DNA from: an uncultured Prevotellaceae bacterium
GTDB taxonomy: Bacteria > Bacteroidota > Bacteroidia > Bacteroidales > Bacteroidaceae
Reading direction: 5' to 3'
NCBI GenBank assembly: GCA_902768105.1
Contig: CACXJZ010000009.1
Coordinates: 1-54,200 of the forward strand
DNA length: 54,200 bases
Below, one piece after another: positions 1 through 8,597 of the stretch; position 1 is the first letter of the stretch; each line of letters starts with the position of its first letter. The position numbers and the translations under genes were made by a program. The notes under the pieces are model-generated. The model was not told where the DNA came from. It worked only from the letters and a program-made list of their open reading frames with translations, and made no database searches.

Positions 1-1212
1 AAACTTGACATGGGTTGAACCCTGTGGCAAATCAAACTGCTCGGGGAATTCTCCCATGTTGGCACTCGTAAACGTTGTAATGTTTGAGAATGTCGAGCTA
101 GCGGGCTTAGTACCTGCAGTTGAAGTGGGCCAATAGATATCAGTGCCTAATTCAGTGATAAGAGTTTCTGCCTTTTTAATGGTGACACCTGAAACGGAGC
201 CGCCGCTAGCAGGAACTGTAGCTTCAAAATACTTACCCAATTCTTCATGAATACGCTGAGCCATATACTTAGCCAATGCCTCAGCCTGATCGGTAGGCGT
301 GGCACAACGAACGGAGTTCACAATAGACCAGAGGTTCTTCGCCATCTCCTTCACTGCATAACCGGAAGCGTTACGCAACTCTGCATCCCGAACCGTGGTT
401 AGCTCCTTATAGCACTTGGCCAACTTGATTTCCAGCTGACGGGCAGTACCGCCATCGACAGGACTGGTCGTCAAGTTATATGCCGACCATGTCATGTTCG
501 GGTTTAAGGTTGCTGGGATGTCAAAGCCGTAAGGGTCAATACCCTCAGCAGGAGCATCGGTAGCAGCAACAGCACCCGTACCACGATTAACATTGATGAT
601 GCAGGACATTATCGCAGCCAGCAGTTTCTGCGTTTCCTGGAACTTCTCCTTATCTGCTGTACTCAAACGCTTACCGAGCTGGAAGTTAACGGTGCTTAAA
701 TCAGCACCAACCGTATAATCGTCCAGATGACCGTAAGTGTTATATGCCGTATGATCGGTGCCATTTTTAACGGCACAACCGTAGAACAGCATTGTATTGG
801 TGTTCAAAGGTAAAGACATCTCCAGCACACGGCGTGACTTTTCGTTACTCAACGTTCCGGCAGCAGCCACACGTGCCATGCTGATAGCCTTTTCAATAGT
901 GCTCGCAGTAGAGAGGTAGTTTCCATCTGTAGCTAACTTGGCACACATGATATAAGAATCCTCAATACCACGGAACTTGTTTGCAGCCAACTCGGCAGAT
1001 GCCTGAGTGGCTTCTTCAGACTGACGAGTGATGGGCTCATTGCCATTCGACACGTTAAACACAAACTGGGTCGTCACCTCGTTTGTCGCAGGGTCGAAAT
1101 TCGGATTCGGATCTGCTACTACCTCATCATTTGACGAGCAAGCAGAGAAACCGAACAGGCCTGTAAGTGCTATCGCACCTGACAAGGCAAAATTAAATAA
1201 CTTTTTCATCAT
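1..1212 (-). CDS. Mfa1-like fimbrial major subunit lipoprotein (3' end outside window)
   Basis: Open minus frame from the window edge to tandem ATG codons at 1212/1209. The N-terminus MKKLFNFALSGAIALTGLFG precedes a lipobox ending FSAC, so it is an exported lipoprotein processed at about Cys24. The mature start, rich in Asp, Asn and Pro and followed by a TTQFVFNVSN strand and a TRQ-type sequence, is what Bacteroidales fimbrillins show before gingipain-like cleavage. The DUF3575 gene just upstream (11-bp gap) is a usual companion of Mfa1/FimA clusters. About 404 residues are visible and the C-terminus is missing. The family call rests on context and overall character, not on a diagnostic motif; another fimbrillin-like surface lipoprotein is possible. 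Confidence 0.6.
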   Translation of the reverse strand, partial: MMKKLFNFALSGAIALTGLFGFSACSSNDEVVADPNPNFDPATNEVTTQFVFNVSNGNEPITRQSEEATQASAELAANKFRGIEDSYIMCAKLATDGNYLSTASTIEKAISMARVAAAGTLSNEKSRRVLEMSLPLNTNTMLFYGCAVKNGTDHTAYNTYGHLDDYTVGADLSTVNFQLGKRLSTADKEKFQETQKLLAAIMSCIINVNRGTGAVAATDAPAEGIDPYGFDIPATLNPNMTWSAYNLTTSPVDGGTARQLEIKLAKCYKELTTVRDAELRNASGYAVKEMAKNLWSIVNSVRCATPTDQAEALAKYMAQRIHEELGKYFEATVPASGGSVSGVTIKKAETLITELGTDIYWPTSTAGTKPASSTFSNITTFTSANMGEFPEQFDLPQGSTHVKF

Positions 1213-1222
1213 AAAAACGTTT

Positions 1223-1903
1223 TTATTCATTATTATTTTTGTTTTCTTTTTTCGTCAGCGGGATGTGGTAAGTGATGGTCAATCCCAGCTGGGGCAAGAG
1301 GAATACACTGCCTCCATCACCAATGGGTGTCCAGCAGTCGCAATGTTCGTCAAGTACGAAACGGTCGTACCACGCATAGCCTACGGCAACACCTGCCAAA
1401 GCCTCCATCGTCCAGCGACGACCCAGGCGCCAGCGGTAGCCATAGAACGCACCAAGTGCCACCAGGTCTCCCTGACGACGCTCGTCCTTAACTCCTTTAT
1501 AAATAAGCAAGTCGGTATAGCCGGCATTGAAGTGGCTGTAAATAGCGTCAGCACCGAAGAAGTGTCCCAGCTTCAGCGTGTCGCACCAGTAGCGTAACTC
1601 AGGAGCTATCACAAGGTTACGCAGTTTTTTCTTGGTCAGGTTGCCACGCGGCCAGGGGTTGAAGCCCACCGTCACGCCATACTCCCAGTGACTGCTGTCG
1701 GCAGTATAGGCAAAGCGCAGGTTAGGCGTCAGCGCAGCGTCGTAAACCAGGTTGTTGGAGATGGTCAGGTAAGGTCTGTACCAAAGGCTGTCACGCGCCT
1801 CTTCTGGCTGATTTATGTCGTCGGGAAGTGCCGCAAAAGAACTACATGGGCAAAGCAAAATCACCCATAAAGCTATTGTAATCCTCCGAGTCAAATGTTT
1901 CAT
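1223..1903 (-). CDS. DUF3575 exported beta-barrel-like protein of a fimbrial operon
   Basis: The frame is open from 2032, but the hydrophobic signal segment (TIALWVILLCPCSSFA, then cleavage) begins at MKHLTRR, so the start is placed at 1903 (1909 is also possible). The mature part has many Trp/Tyr/Gly residues in alternating strands (RPYLTISNNLVYDAALTPNL, GYRWRLGRRWTMEALAGVAV) and ends in ITYHIPLT, like outer-membrane DUF3575 proteins. That family is typically encoded at the head of Bacteroidales fimbrial operons, and here it directly precedes the fimbrillin-like gene. It probably helps assemble or anchor the fimbriae; its biochemical role is unknown. Confidence 0.75.
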   Translation of the reverse strand: MKHLTRRITIALWVILLCPCSSFAALPDDINQPEEARDSLWYRPYLTISNNLVYDAALTPNLRFAYTADSSHWEYGVTVGFNPWPRGNLTKKKLRNLVIAPELRYWCDTLKLGHFFGADAIYSHFNAGYTDLLIYKGVKDERRQGDLVALGAFYGYRWRLGRRWTMEALAGVAVGYAWYDRFVLDEHCDCWTPIGDGGSVFLLPQLGLTITYHIPLTKKENKNNNE

Positions 1904-2281
1904 ATCCATATAAAGCATTGTTTTGTAATTATATGCCAATATCGCTACCAGAACGCGTCTGGAGCACCTTGTAAATTGCAAATTTATAAAATTTTTGCTA
2001 CCCCCCACCCCTACAGCGATATTATTTGACACAATTTAACTCTTAGGTGTTAAAATGTGCAGAAATTAACAAAACTTAAGGCGTAGGAAACAGGTATTTC
2101 CGTACTGGCATACCGTGAACTTCGAAGAAGGGTACCAGTCTGCAGGCTTCAGGGTGCCGGCTATCCCCTTTCAGGGTGCCGGGTATCTATATAAAACCTG
2201 GCACCTTTCATCGCGCAATCGCTGGGATTAAGGGTGGGCAATCGCCGGGATTGATCATTGAAAGCCGGCACCTTTGAAAGA
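1904..2281. other. Intergenic region with a dispersed repeat
   Basis: This gap lies between the divergent ends of the fimbrial operon start and the phosphatase gene end. Its right part is the GGTGCCAG-type repeat annotated separately at 2129-2230. I see no coding frame with start, codon use or homology to support a gene. The upstream region of the DUF3575 gene must carry a leftward promoter, but no TAnnTTTG box with good spacing stands out. Confidence 0.6.
2129..2230. repeat. Dispersed noncoding repeat, copy 1 (second copy 19451-19550)
   Basis: About 100 bp nearly identical to 19451-19550. Both copies start near GG(T/G)(A/G)CCAGTCTGCAGG and contain two internal units ending in TCAGGGTGCCGG. 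Both then carry GTATCTATAT and a GGCACCT that is the inverted counterpart of the start, followed by a region with ATCGC/GGGATT. The inverted ends would let the segment fold into a long hairpin. Neither copy is coding. It is probably a genome-wide Prevotella-type interspersed element. Confidence 0.75.
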
Positions 2282-3604
2282 TTATTTCTTTTGGGGCTTG
2301 TACTCGTCGAGCAGTTTCAGGTAGTGCTGACGGAAGTCAGACCAGTGGTAATAGGGTGCGCAGTCGGTGGCAAGGGGTAGCGTAGCCTCACGCTCATTGA
2401 GCAGCACCTTGAACAGTACGTCGTCATCGTCGAGCGAACGGCGATAGAAAGCGAACTGGAGGTTGGAGGCCATCGGGAATACAAGCGTGGCAATCCAGCC
2501 GAACTGCTCAAGATCCTCGAGGTTGTCGGTATGTAGGTCGTAGCCGTTGACACCCAACAGACAGACGAGGGGCAGCAGGACGGTCTCATGGCCGTAGCGC
2601 AGGTGGACAGGCGGCTGCTCCATGCGCAGGCAGCTGTCGGCATCGGTAATGATATGGCGCAGCAGGTGGCGCTGGGTGTAGGGCTGGCTGCTGCCGTTGA
2701 GCGACGTGAAGCCGTGATTGATAAACCACCAGGCGTTCTCCTGTTGCCAGAGCATATAGAGCTCTTCGTTGGTGAAGAGGTCCATGAGGTAGGTGCGCTC
2801 GTGGAGGTGGGTGTTCTGCTGCAGGATGCCCATCTTGATGATGTAGTAGTTGAGCGTGACCTCATCGACCACGCTGCTAACGGAGTCAGGATGATAGAAC
2901 AGCAGCCTCATCAGACGGGGATTCCGCTCGCGCTTGGCGCAGAAGTCACGGTAGGCCTTCTCTGCCTCGGGTGTCATAGCACCCTTGCGCAGCTTCTTGT
3001 CCTGATGGTTCATGTACCACATGTCGCGGTTGGAGGCCTGCAGGGAGATTTGCAGCTGGGGATTGATGTTGGCCAGCGTCTGCAAAGCAGCACCCATAGA
3101 GAGGATGCAACGGGGCACGATGGTGCTGCGCGCAACAATCTGCCTGTCACCGCTGAACACCTCAGGGAAATGTTCTATCATACGGCGAGCAATGTCGCGA
3201 TGCTGCTGCTTACCCGTATCGGTAAGGTCGCCCCAGCGACGCTCAGAGTCTTCAATAATCAGGCGTATCTCGTGGAGTACATGGTGACCGGTAGGCGTGA
3301 GCTGTCTTAAGCTGTCGGCACTCATCAGCATCTTATAGGGAATGTCGAAGCCCTTGCGGTCGTTGAGGTAACGCGAGCCGTGACGTCCGTAGTGGCTGAG
3401 GTAGAAGAGCTGATAGCCCTCGGGGGCAGGCGTCAGGGCGGGCAGTACGCTGTCAGGATAGACGCTGTAGTTACCTGCCGCGAAGTTACGGCTTTGGGTG
3501 ATGCAGTCGAGAGCACGCTGGGCGTTGGCGGGCAACACCCAACAGCTGACAGCCAACAGCCAACAGCCAATACCTAAAAGCCAAACCCTACTCTTCATAC
3601 GCAT
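2282..3604 (-). CDS. MINPP-type histidine acid phosphatase (exported)
   Basis: A 440-aa histidine phosphatase superfamily protein with a signal peptide (cleavage after about residue 28, PANAQ). The phosphate-binding motif HYGRHGSRY lies at about residues 71-79, and the proton-donor pair is His-Glu in RYGHETV near residue 338, as in multiple inositol-polyphosphate phosphatases. It should release phosphate from phytate-like or other phosphate esters in the periplasm. It overlaps the 3' end of the upstream paralog by 17 bp (11 bp if the second ATG at 3598 is used), so the two are co-transcribed. All expected catalytic residues are intact here, in contrast to the neighbour. Confidence 0.85.
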   Translation of the reverse strand: MRMKSRVWLLGIGCWLLAVSCWVLPANAQRALDCITQSRNFAAGNYSVYPDSVLPALTPAPEGYQLFYLSHYGRHGSRYLNDRKGFDIPYKMLMSADSLRQLTPTGHHVLHEIRLIIEDSERRWGDLTDTGKQQHRDIARRMIEHFPEVFSGDRQIVARSTIVPRCILSMGAALQTLANINPQLQISLQASNRDMWYMNHQDKKLRKGAMTPEAEKAYRDFCAKRERNPRLMRLLFYHPDSVSSVVDEVTLNYYIIKMGILQQNTHLHERTYLMDLFTNEELYMLWQQENAWWFINHGFTSLNGSSQPYTQRHLLRHIITDADSCLRMEQPPVHLRYGHETVLLPLVCLLGVNGYDLHTDNLEDLEQFGWIATLVFPMASNLQFAFYRRSLDDDDVLFKVLLNEREATLPLATDCAPYYHWSDFRQHYLKLLDEYKPQKK

Positions 3605-4868
3605 CCAACTTATCTAGGTAATATTCACAAAAATCTTTCCAGCGATAGTAAGGCGCATGGTCTGTGTGTAAGGGCAGACGGGTCTCACGCTCGTTGAGTA
3701 ACACCTTGATCAGCACGTCATCATCGTGCCGGTCACGGCGGTAGAGGATGAACTGGATGTTGGCAGCCACAGGAGAGATACGGTAATCGGCCCACCCCAT
3801 CTCGTCAAGCGTCTCCAGGTTGTCGGTAGCCAGGCCGTAGCCGTTGATGTCGAGCAGACAGCTCAGGGGGATCATGCCCGTCTCGTCACCAAAACGCAGA
3901 TCGACGGAGGGGCTGGCCATATAGAGGCAGCTGTCGGCATCCATAATCATCTGGCGCAGCAGGTAACGCTGCGTGTAGGGCTGCAAGCCGCCGTTGCCCG
4001 TGTAGCCGCCGTAGTTGATGTACGACCAGGCATTGGCAATCTTCCAGTTATTATAGGCCTCCTCCTTGGTAAAGAGGTCATAGAGCGACAGCTGATAGTC
4101 CATGTTCTGCAGGTTGCCTCCGAGTCGGAAGATGGAGCTATAGAGACTGCCGGCATTAATATGCTCGCGGACGTAGGCGGTATCGTTGAAGATGAGGGAG
4201 ATGAAACGGTCAGGCTTCTGCAGCTTACGCACGAGGGCATTGTAATTGGCTGTCGCCGTAGAGTCCATCTGCATGGCCATCAGCTTCTTGTCTTCGTAGT
4301 TCAGGAAGTGGGTGTCATGCTTCGTGGCATCCTGATGGAAGATGAACATACCGTTCTGTGCCAGCTGTACGAGGGCACTCTCCATCGAGAGGATACAACG
4401 GGTGAGCGTGGTGCAGCGAGCATCGATATCGACATTAGCAGAAAAAACATCCGGGAAGCGTGCCATCATGCGGCTCATGATTTCGCGCTGCTGCAGGAAA
4501 CCCTGGTCCGACAGCTCTCCCCAACGCATATCGGCATCGTCACGGATGAAAGAGATACGGCGCATCACGTCGCGTCCCAGGTCAGTAAGCTTACCCAGCG
4601 TGTCGGCCTTCGCCAAAGTCGTGTAAGGCGTGTCGTAGGAGTTGGCTGATGTGTGATAACGGGAACCGTGACAGCCGTAGTGACTGATATGGAAAGGCTT
4701 GTAGCCCACGGGGGCAGGAGTGTCCTGCAGCTGCGCAGGAGCGGCATAGGAAGTGTAGAAACCTGCTGCATATTGCATGTTTCCGTATATCTCGTCGCGA
4801 GCGGTCTGTGCACTCAACCCGCTGACGAACATTGCTATGACGATGATGAGCAGTAGCTTTCTTCTCAT
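3588..4868 (-). CDS. MINPP-like paralog with altered catalytic residues (probable pseudoenzyme)
   Basis: A 426-aa paralog of the downstream phosphatase with signal peptide (cleavage near GLSAQ, residue 21). The alignment is clear along the whole length (ISHYG-HGSRY, YTQRYLLRQMI, DDDVLIKVLLNERE). The RHG motif reads GCHGSRY: the catalytic Arg is Cys66 (codon TGT against CGT in the paralog). The HE pair reads GDETG, with Asp at about 328 replacing the His. Both changes remove groups the family uses for phosphate binding and acid catalysis. The frame is intact and the rest well conserved, so it is not simple decay. Inference: a non-catalytic binding protein or regulatory partner of the active enzyme. 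Confidence 0.8.
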   Translation of the reverse strand: MRRKLLLIIVIAMFVSGLSAQTARDEIYGNMQYAAGFYTSYAAPAQLQDTPAPVGYKPFHISHYGCHGSRYHTSANSYDTPYTTLAKADTLGKLTDLGRDVMRRISFIRDDADMRWGELSDQGFLQQREIMSRMMARFPDVFSANVDIDARCTTLTRCILSMESALVQLAQNGMFIFHQDATKHDTHFLNYEDKKLMAMQMDSTATANYNALVRKLQKPDRFISLIFNDTAYVREHINAGSLYSSIFRLGGNLQNMDYQLSLYDLFTKEEAYNNWKIANAWSYINYGGYTGNGGLQPYTQRYLLRQMIMDADSCLYMASPSVDLRFGDETGMIPLSCLLDINGYGLATDNLETLDEMGWADYRISPVAANIQFILYRRDRHDDDVLIKVLLNERETRLPLHTDHAPYYRWKDFCEYYLDKLDAYEE

Positions 4869-4877
4869 TTTCTCTTT

Positions 4878-5342
4878 TTATTTCTTTCGCCCGAAGTCGG
4901 CAGGCACCTCACCCCATTGGGCGGTCTCCCACTTGACTATCGGGTTGTGGAAGTCGTGTGTCTGGAGCCAACGCTCTGCACGCTCGATAATCTGGAACAG
5001 CTGCTCCGTCTGCGGCGTACGCTCGAGCTTGGTCTTACATTTCCGCTTCTTTACCCAGAGGATGGCGTTGTAGGAGTCGCTGTAGATGGTCTTCTCGTGC
5101 AGACCCTGCTGCCAGCAGAGGGCGAGGGCATGAACAATGGCAAGGAACTCCCCAATGTTGTTGGTGCCATGCACGGGCCCGTAGTGGAACACCCGATAGC
5201 CCGTCGCCAAGTCTATCGCCTGATACTCCATAGGTCCAGGGTTGCCGCTGCATGCTGCATCGACTGCCCAGGCGTCTGCCAAGACCTCTATTGGAAGAGG
5301 TAGCACCGTATCGTGTCTATAGTCTGGCGGGTTCTGAACCAT
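4878..5342 (-). CDS. Ribonuclease H family protein
   Basis: About 154 aa from ATG at 5342 (an upstream TTG at 5363 would add 7 residues derived from a tandem ttaaccaataac motif, so I prefer the ATG). RNase HI-type core: first Asp in VDAACSGNPGPMEY, Glu in NNIGEFLAIVHAL, Asp in TIYSDSYNAILWV and a last Asp in GEVPADFG. It would cleave RNA in RNA:DNA hybrids, acting in the cytoplasm. It lies between argS and the phosphatases in the same direction with short gaps (27 and 9 bp), a compact leftward transcription unit. Confidence 0.85.
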   Translation of the reverse strand: MVQNPPDYRHDTVLPLPIEVLADAWAVDAACSGNPGPMEYQAIDLATGYRVFHYGPVHGTNNIGEFLAIVHALALCWQQGLHEKTIYSDSYNAILWVKKRKCKTKLERTPQTEQLFQIIERAERWLQTHDFHNPIVKWETAQWGEVPADFGRKK

Positions 5343-5369
5343 TAACCAATAACCGTTAACCAATAATCG

Positions 5370-7202
5370 TTACATACGCTCCGGCACCTCGATGCCCAGA
5401 AGGCTCATGCCATTCTTGATGATCTTAGCCACGTTACGGGCGAGAACGAGGCGGACAGCACGCTTCTGCTCGTCGGGCTCGTTGAGGATGGAGTAGTCGT
5501 GATAGAACTGGTTGAACACCTTGGTGAGCTCGAAGCAGTAGTTGGCAATGCCCGAGGGCGAGTAGTCCTTGCCAGCCTGCTCGACGGCTGCACCATACTC
5601 CGACATCTTCTGGATGAGCTCAACCTCCTTGGCCTCAAGAGTAGCCTCTCCCCCTGCCCTCTCCGAAAGGAGAGAGAGCTGTTGCGCATCGGAGTCCCCC
5701 CTCCCTTTGGAGGGGTCGGGGGAGGCTGCTTTCCTTAAAATACTGCGGATTCGCGCGTACGTATATTGAATGAAGGGACCGGTGTTACCGTTGAAGTCGA
5801 TGGACTCCTCGGGGTTGAAGAGCATATTTTTTCTTGCATCGACCTTCAGGATGAAGTACTTGAGGGCACCCATACCCACGATACGAGCTATCTCACGGCG
5901 CTCCTCCTCGGTCATATCATCAAATTTTCCCAATTCCATCGAGGTCTTGTAGGCATCCTCCACCATCAGCTCCATGAGGTCGTCGGCATCAACGACGGTT
6001 CCCTCGCGGCTCTTCATCTTACCGTTGGGCAGTTCCACCATGCCATACGAGAAATGTACGAGTTCCTTGCCCCACTTGAAGCCCAGACGGTCGAGCAGGA
6101 TGGAGAGCACCTGGAAGTGGTAGTTCTGCTCGTTACCCACGACATAAATCATCTTGTCGATGGGATAGTCCTGGAAACGCATCTCGGCAGTACCGATGTC
6201 CTGCGTCATATAGACAGAGGTGCCGTCAGAGCGTAACAAGAGCTTCTGGTCGAGGCCCTCGTTGGTGAGGTCGGCCCATACGCTGTTGTCTTCATGACGC
6301 TCGAAGAGGCCCTTAGCCAAGCCCTCCTCTACCTTGGCCTTACCCTTGAGGTAGGTCTGGCTCTCGTAGTAAATCTTATCGAACGAGACACCCATCTTCT
6401 TGTACGTCTCGTCGAAACCGGCATATACCCATGAGTTCATCTTCTCCCACAGGGCACGTACCTCAGGGTCGTTCTGCTCCCACTTCACCAGCATCTCGTG
6501 AGCCTCTTTGATGAGCGGAGCCTCCTGCTTGGCCTTCTCTTCGTCCATGCCCTGAGCCACGAGTTCCTTGATTTCCTCGCGATAGTGCTTGTCGAAGAGC
6601 ACGTAGTAGTCGCCGATGAGGTGGTCACCCTTCTTACCGGAGCTTTCGGGCGTCTCACCGTTGCCCCACTTCAGCCAAGCGAGCATCGACTTACAGATGT
6701 GGATGCCTCGGTCGTTGACGATGTTGGTCTTCACGACCTTGTTGCCGTTGGCCTCCATAATCTGTGCCAGCGACCAGCCAAGCAGGTTGTTACGCACGTG
6801 ACCGAGGTGCAGCGGCTTGTTGGTGTTGGGGCTGCTGTACTCAATCATGACGAGGGGAGACTCCTCGTTCGCCGTCTTTTCGCCGTAGTGATCTTCCTTG
6901 TCGATGTCAGCCAGCAACTGTAGCCACGCGCCATTGCTGACGCTCAGGTTCAGGAAGCCCTTGACCGCATTGAAGCCTGCTACAGCCTCGCAGTTGGCCT
7001 GCAGATACTCGCCAATCTCCTGAGCGGTCTGCTCGGGAGACTTCTTCGACATCTTCAGGAAGGGGAACACCACGAGGGTCAGATTACCCTCAAACTCGCT
7101 GCGCGTCTTCTGCAGCTGCACCATTTTCTCAGGCACTTCCTGTTGGTAAAGTGCCTTCACTGCGGCCTGTGCCGCACCCATTATCTGTTGTTCTATACTC
7201 AT
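5370..7202 (-). CDS. argS: Arginyl-tRNA synthetase
   Basis: Class Ia synthetase of about 610 aa. The start is set at the ATG at 7202 (MSIEQQIMGAAQ); the longer frame to 7262 would cross the promoter. It has the HIGH-type motif HLGHVRNNLLG, the KMSKS equivalent in GKMKSREGT, and the C-terminal anticodon-binding DALR region ending in GMSLLGIEVPERM. It charges tRNA-Arg in the cytoplasm. The coding sequence carries an in-frame palindromic insertion (5643-5730) that adds a low-complexity Ser/Gly/Asp segment before the C-terminal domain. The promoter/repeat at 7223-7310 is shared with the region upstream of tRNA-Arg(CCU). Confidence 0.96.
   Translation of the reverse strand: MSIEQQIMGAAQAAVKALYQQEVPEKMVQLQKTRSEFEGNLTLVVFPFLKMSKKSPEQTAQEIGEYLQANCEAVAGFNAVKGFLNLSVSNGAWLQLLADIDKEDHYGEKTANEESPLVMIEYSSPNTNKPLHLGHVRNNLLGWSLAQIMEANGNKVVKTNIVNDRGIHICKSMLAWLKWGNGETPESSGKKGDHLIGDYYVLFDKHYREEIKELVAQGMDEEKAKQEAPLIKEAHEMLVKWEQNDPEVRALWEKMNSWVYAGFDETYKKMGVSFDKIYYESQTYLKGKAKVEEGLAKGLFERHEDNSVWADLTNEGLDQKLLLRSDGTSVYMTQDIGTAEMRFQDYPIDKMIYVVGNEQNYHFQVLSILLDRLGFKWGKELVHFSYGMVELPNGKMKSREGTVVDADDLMELMVEDAYKTSMELGKFDDMTEEERREIARIVGMGALKYFILKVDARKNMLFNPEESIDFNGNTGPFIQYTYARIRSILRKAASPDPSKGRGDSDAQQLSLLSERAGGEATLEAKEVELIQKMSEYGAAVEQAGKDYSPSGIANYCFELTKVFNQFYHDYSILNEPDEQKRAVRLVLARNVAKIIKNGMSLLGIEVPERM
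5643..5730. repeat. In-frame palindromic insertion inside argS
   Basis: About 88 bp rich in C and G runs with inverted ends (AGCCTCTCCCCC at the left, GGGGGAGGCT at the right) and two inner hairpins (CTCTCCgaaaGGAGAG and CCTCCctttGGAGG). It encodes a polar segment (PSKGRGDSDAQQ and LSLLSERAGGE) not expected in ArgRS. The reading frame is preserved. Confidence 0.8.
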
Positions 7203-7222
7203 TTTCTTTCTATTTTCGGGTG

Positions 7223-7310
7223 CAAAGGTAGTGCAAACCGAGTGAAAAACCAAATTTCTCAACGAGAATTTGTTTTTCCGAGGCGAAGCCTACCTTCGAC
7301 CATTAGGTCA
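7223..7310 (-). promoter_or_regulatory. argS promoter within a dispersed hairpin repeat
   Basis: Read leftward, the -7 box TACCTTTG (7230-7223) follows CTCGGTTTGCAC and an AT-rich inverted repeat (AAATTTCTCaacGAGAATTT), itself preceded by AGGCTTCGCCT. The same arrangement, with 20 identical bases around the -7 box, occurs upstream of tRNA-Arg at 40963-41050. It serves as the argS promoter here, with a ~20-nt leader. Confidence 0.7.
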
Positions 7311-7377
7311 AAGGTACGAATTTTCAGTCAAATAACAAAATAAATCAGATTATTTAGGTATATCCGGAAATTCTTTG

Positions 7378-7385
7378 TACTTTTG
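7378..7385 (+). promoter_or_regulatory. Promoter of the uronate salvage operon
   Basis: TACTTTTG matches the Bacteroidetes -7 consensus; TTTAGG and TTCTTTG lie upstream near -33. It rules out the ATG-like frame start at 7383 and supports the ATG at 7404. Confidence 0.7.
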
Positions 7386-7403
7386 TGGCAAATTTCATTC
7401 ATT

Positions 7404-8573
7404 ATGGATTATCAGTATCATATCTTCTCACCTTACAGGGTGTGTCCGCTGGGAGCACACGTTGACCACCAGCACGGACTGGTGACGGGTTTTGCCATCG
7501 ACAAAGGCGTCGATCTGTGGTTTAACATCAGCGACGACACTTCTGTAAAACTTACCTCAAGGACATTCGAGGGCGACGTGATGTTTCATGTGAACACCCC
7601 GTCGCAGGTTCGTGAGCACCACTGGGGTGACTATGCCCGTGGTGCCAAGTACGCACTTCGCAAGCGCTTTGAACTGACACGAGGCATCGAGGGTGTCATC
7701 CAAGGCTCGCTGCCCGTAGGCGGTCTGTCGTCGTCGGCTGCAGTCCTCATTGCCTACGTCATGGCTCTAGCGAAGGCCAACGACATCACGCTACAGCCGT
7801 TTGAAGTGGTAAAGATTGCATCGGAGGCAGAACGGGAATACATCGGACTGAACAACGGACTACTCGACCAGGCATGTATCGCCCTGGGCAAGAAGGATGA
7901 ACTCCTGTTTTTAGACTGTGACACAAATGAATACCGCCATATTAAGTTTGGTAGTGCAAATGATAGCCTCCCTAAACAGGGAGGTTTGGAGGGTCTCTTC
8001 GAGATTGGCATCTTCTTCTCGGGCCTGACACGCTCACTGGTGAACAGCGACTATAACCTCCGCGTATATGAGTGTAAGACGGCGGCGTGGAACATGCTGG
8101 CATATACCGATCAGCCGCTAAAGACGTTTGACAAGACGTTCCTGCGTGACATTCCCAAGGCGACGTTCGACAAGACGAAGATTGCCATGCCGTCGCGCTT
8201 CGCACGTCGTGCAGAGCACTTCTATTCAGAGTACCGACGTGTGCGTCAGGGTGTTACGGCATGGGAGACGGGTAACCTGAAGCTATTTGGCAAGCTGTCG
8301 TTCGACTCCTGCGAGTCGAGCATCCATAACTATGAGTGCGGCAGTCCTGAGCTCATTGCCATCTACGAGATTATGCGTGAGTTGCCCGGTGTCTGGGGCG
8401 GCCGATTCTCGGGTGCCGGCTTCAAGGGAGCCTGTATCGCCCTCGTTGACCCAGCGCATAAGGAGGAAATTGAGAAGACGCTGACCAAGAAATACTTGGA
8501 ACAGTTCCCCGAATACGAAAAAACCTTCCAGGTGTTCTGGGTCAAACCTGATAACGGAGCACGCTTTGTATAA
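7404..8573 (+). CDS. Galacturonokinase-like GHMP kinase
   Basis: About 389 aa. The N-terminal motif SPYRVCPLGAHVDHQHG differs from the galactokinase signature (normally GEHTDYN) and matches the form I recall for plant galacturonokinase (CPLGAHIDHQ). The ATP-binding loop is GGLSSSAAVLIAY, and the C-terminal GHMP motif is GRFSGAGFKGACIAL. HWGDYARGAKYAL and YNLRVYECKTAAW also resemble that enzyme. Predicted reaction: D-galacturonate + ATP to galacturonate 1-phosphate, in the cytoplasm. It is followed at 24 bp by a nucleotidyltransferase and then an epimerase, which fits a salvage pathway. A short palindromic insertion lies at 7964-7995. A plain galactokinase is the main alternative. Confidence 0.8.
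   Translation: MDYQYHIFSPYRVCPLGAHVDHQHGLVTGFAIDKGVDLWFNISDDTSVKLTSRTFEGDVMFHVNTPSQVREHHWGDYARGAKYALRKRFELTRGIEGVIQGSLPVGGLSSSAAVLIAYVMALAKANDITLQPFEVVKIASEAEREYIGLNNGLLDQACIALGKKDELLFLDCDTNEYRHIKFGSANDSLPKQGGLEGLFEIGIFFSGLTRSLVNSDYNLRVYECKTAAWNMLAYTDQPLKTFDKTFLRDIPKATFDKTKIAMPSRFARRAEHFYSEYRRVRQGVTAWETGNLKLFGKLSFDSCESSIHNYECGSPELIAIYEIMRELPGVWGGRFSGAGFKGACIALVDPAHKEEIEKTLTKKYLEQFPEYEKTFQVFWVKPDNGARFV
7964..7995. repeat. Palindromic insertion inside the sugar kinase gene
   Basis: TAGCCTCCCTaaacAGGGAGGTTTGGAGGG forms a hairpin with CCTCCCT/AGGGAGG arms. It is in frame and encodes SLPKQGGLEG, a segment between two predicted strands with no counterpart in related kinases as I recall them. Confidence 0.65.
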
Positions 8574-8597
8574 AGTGCATGATTTACGCAGTTTAAC

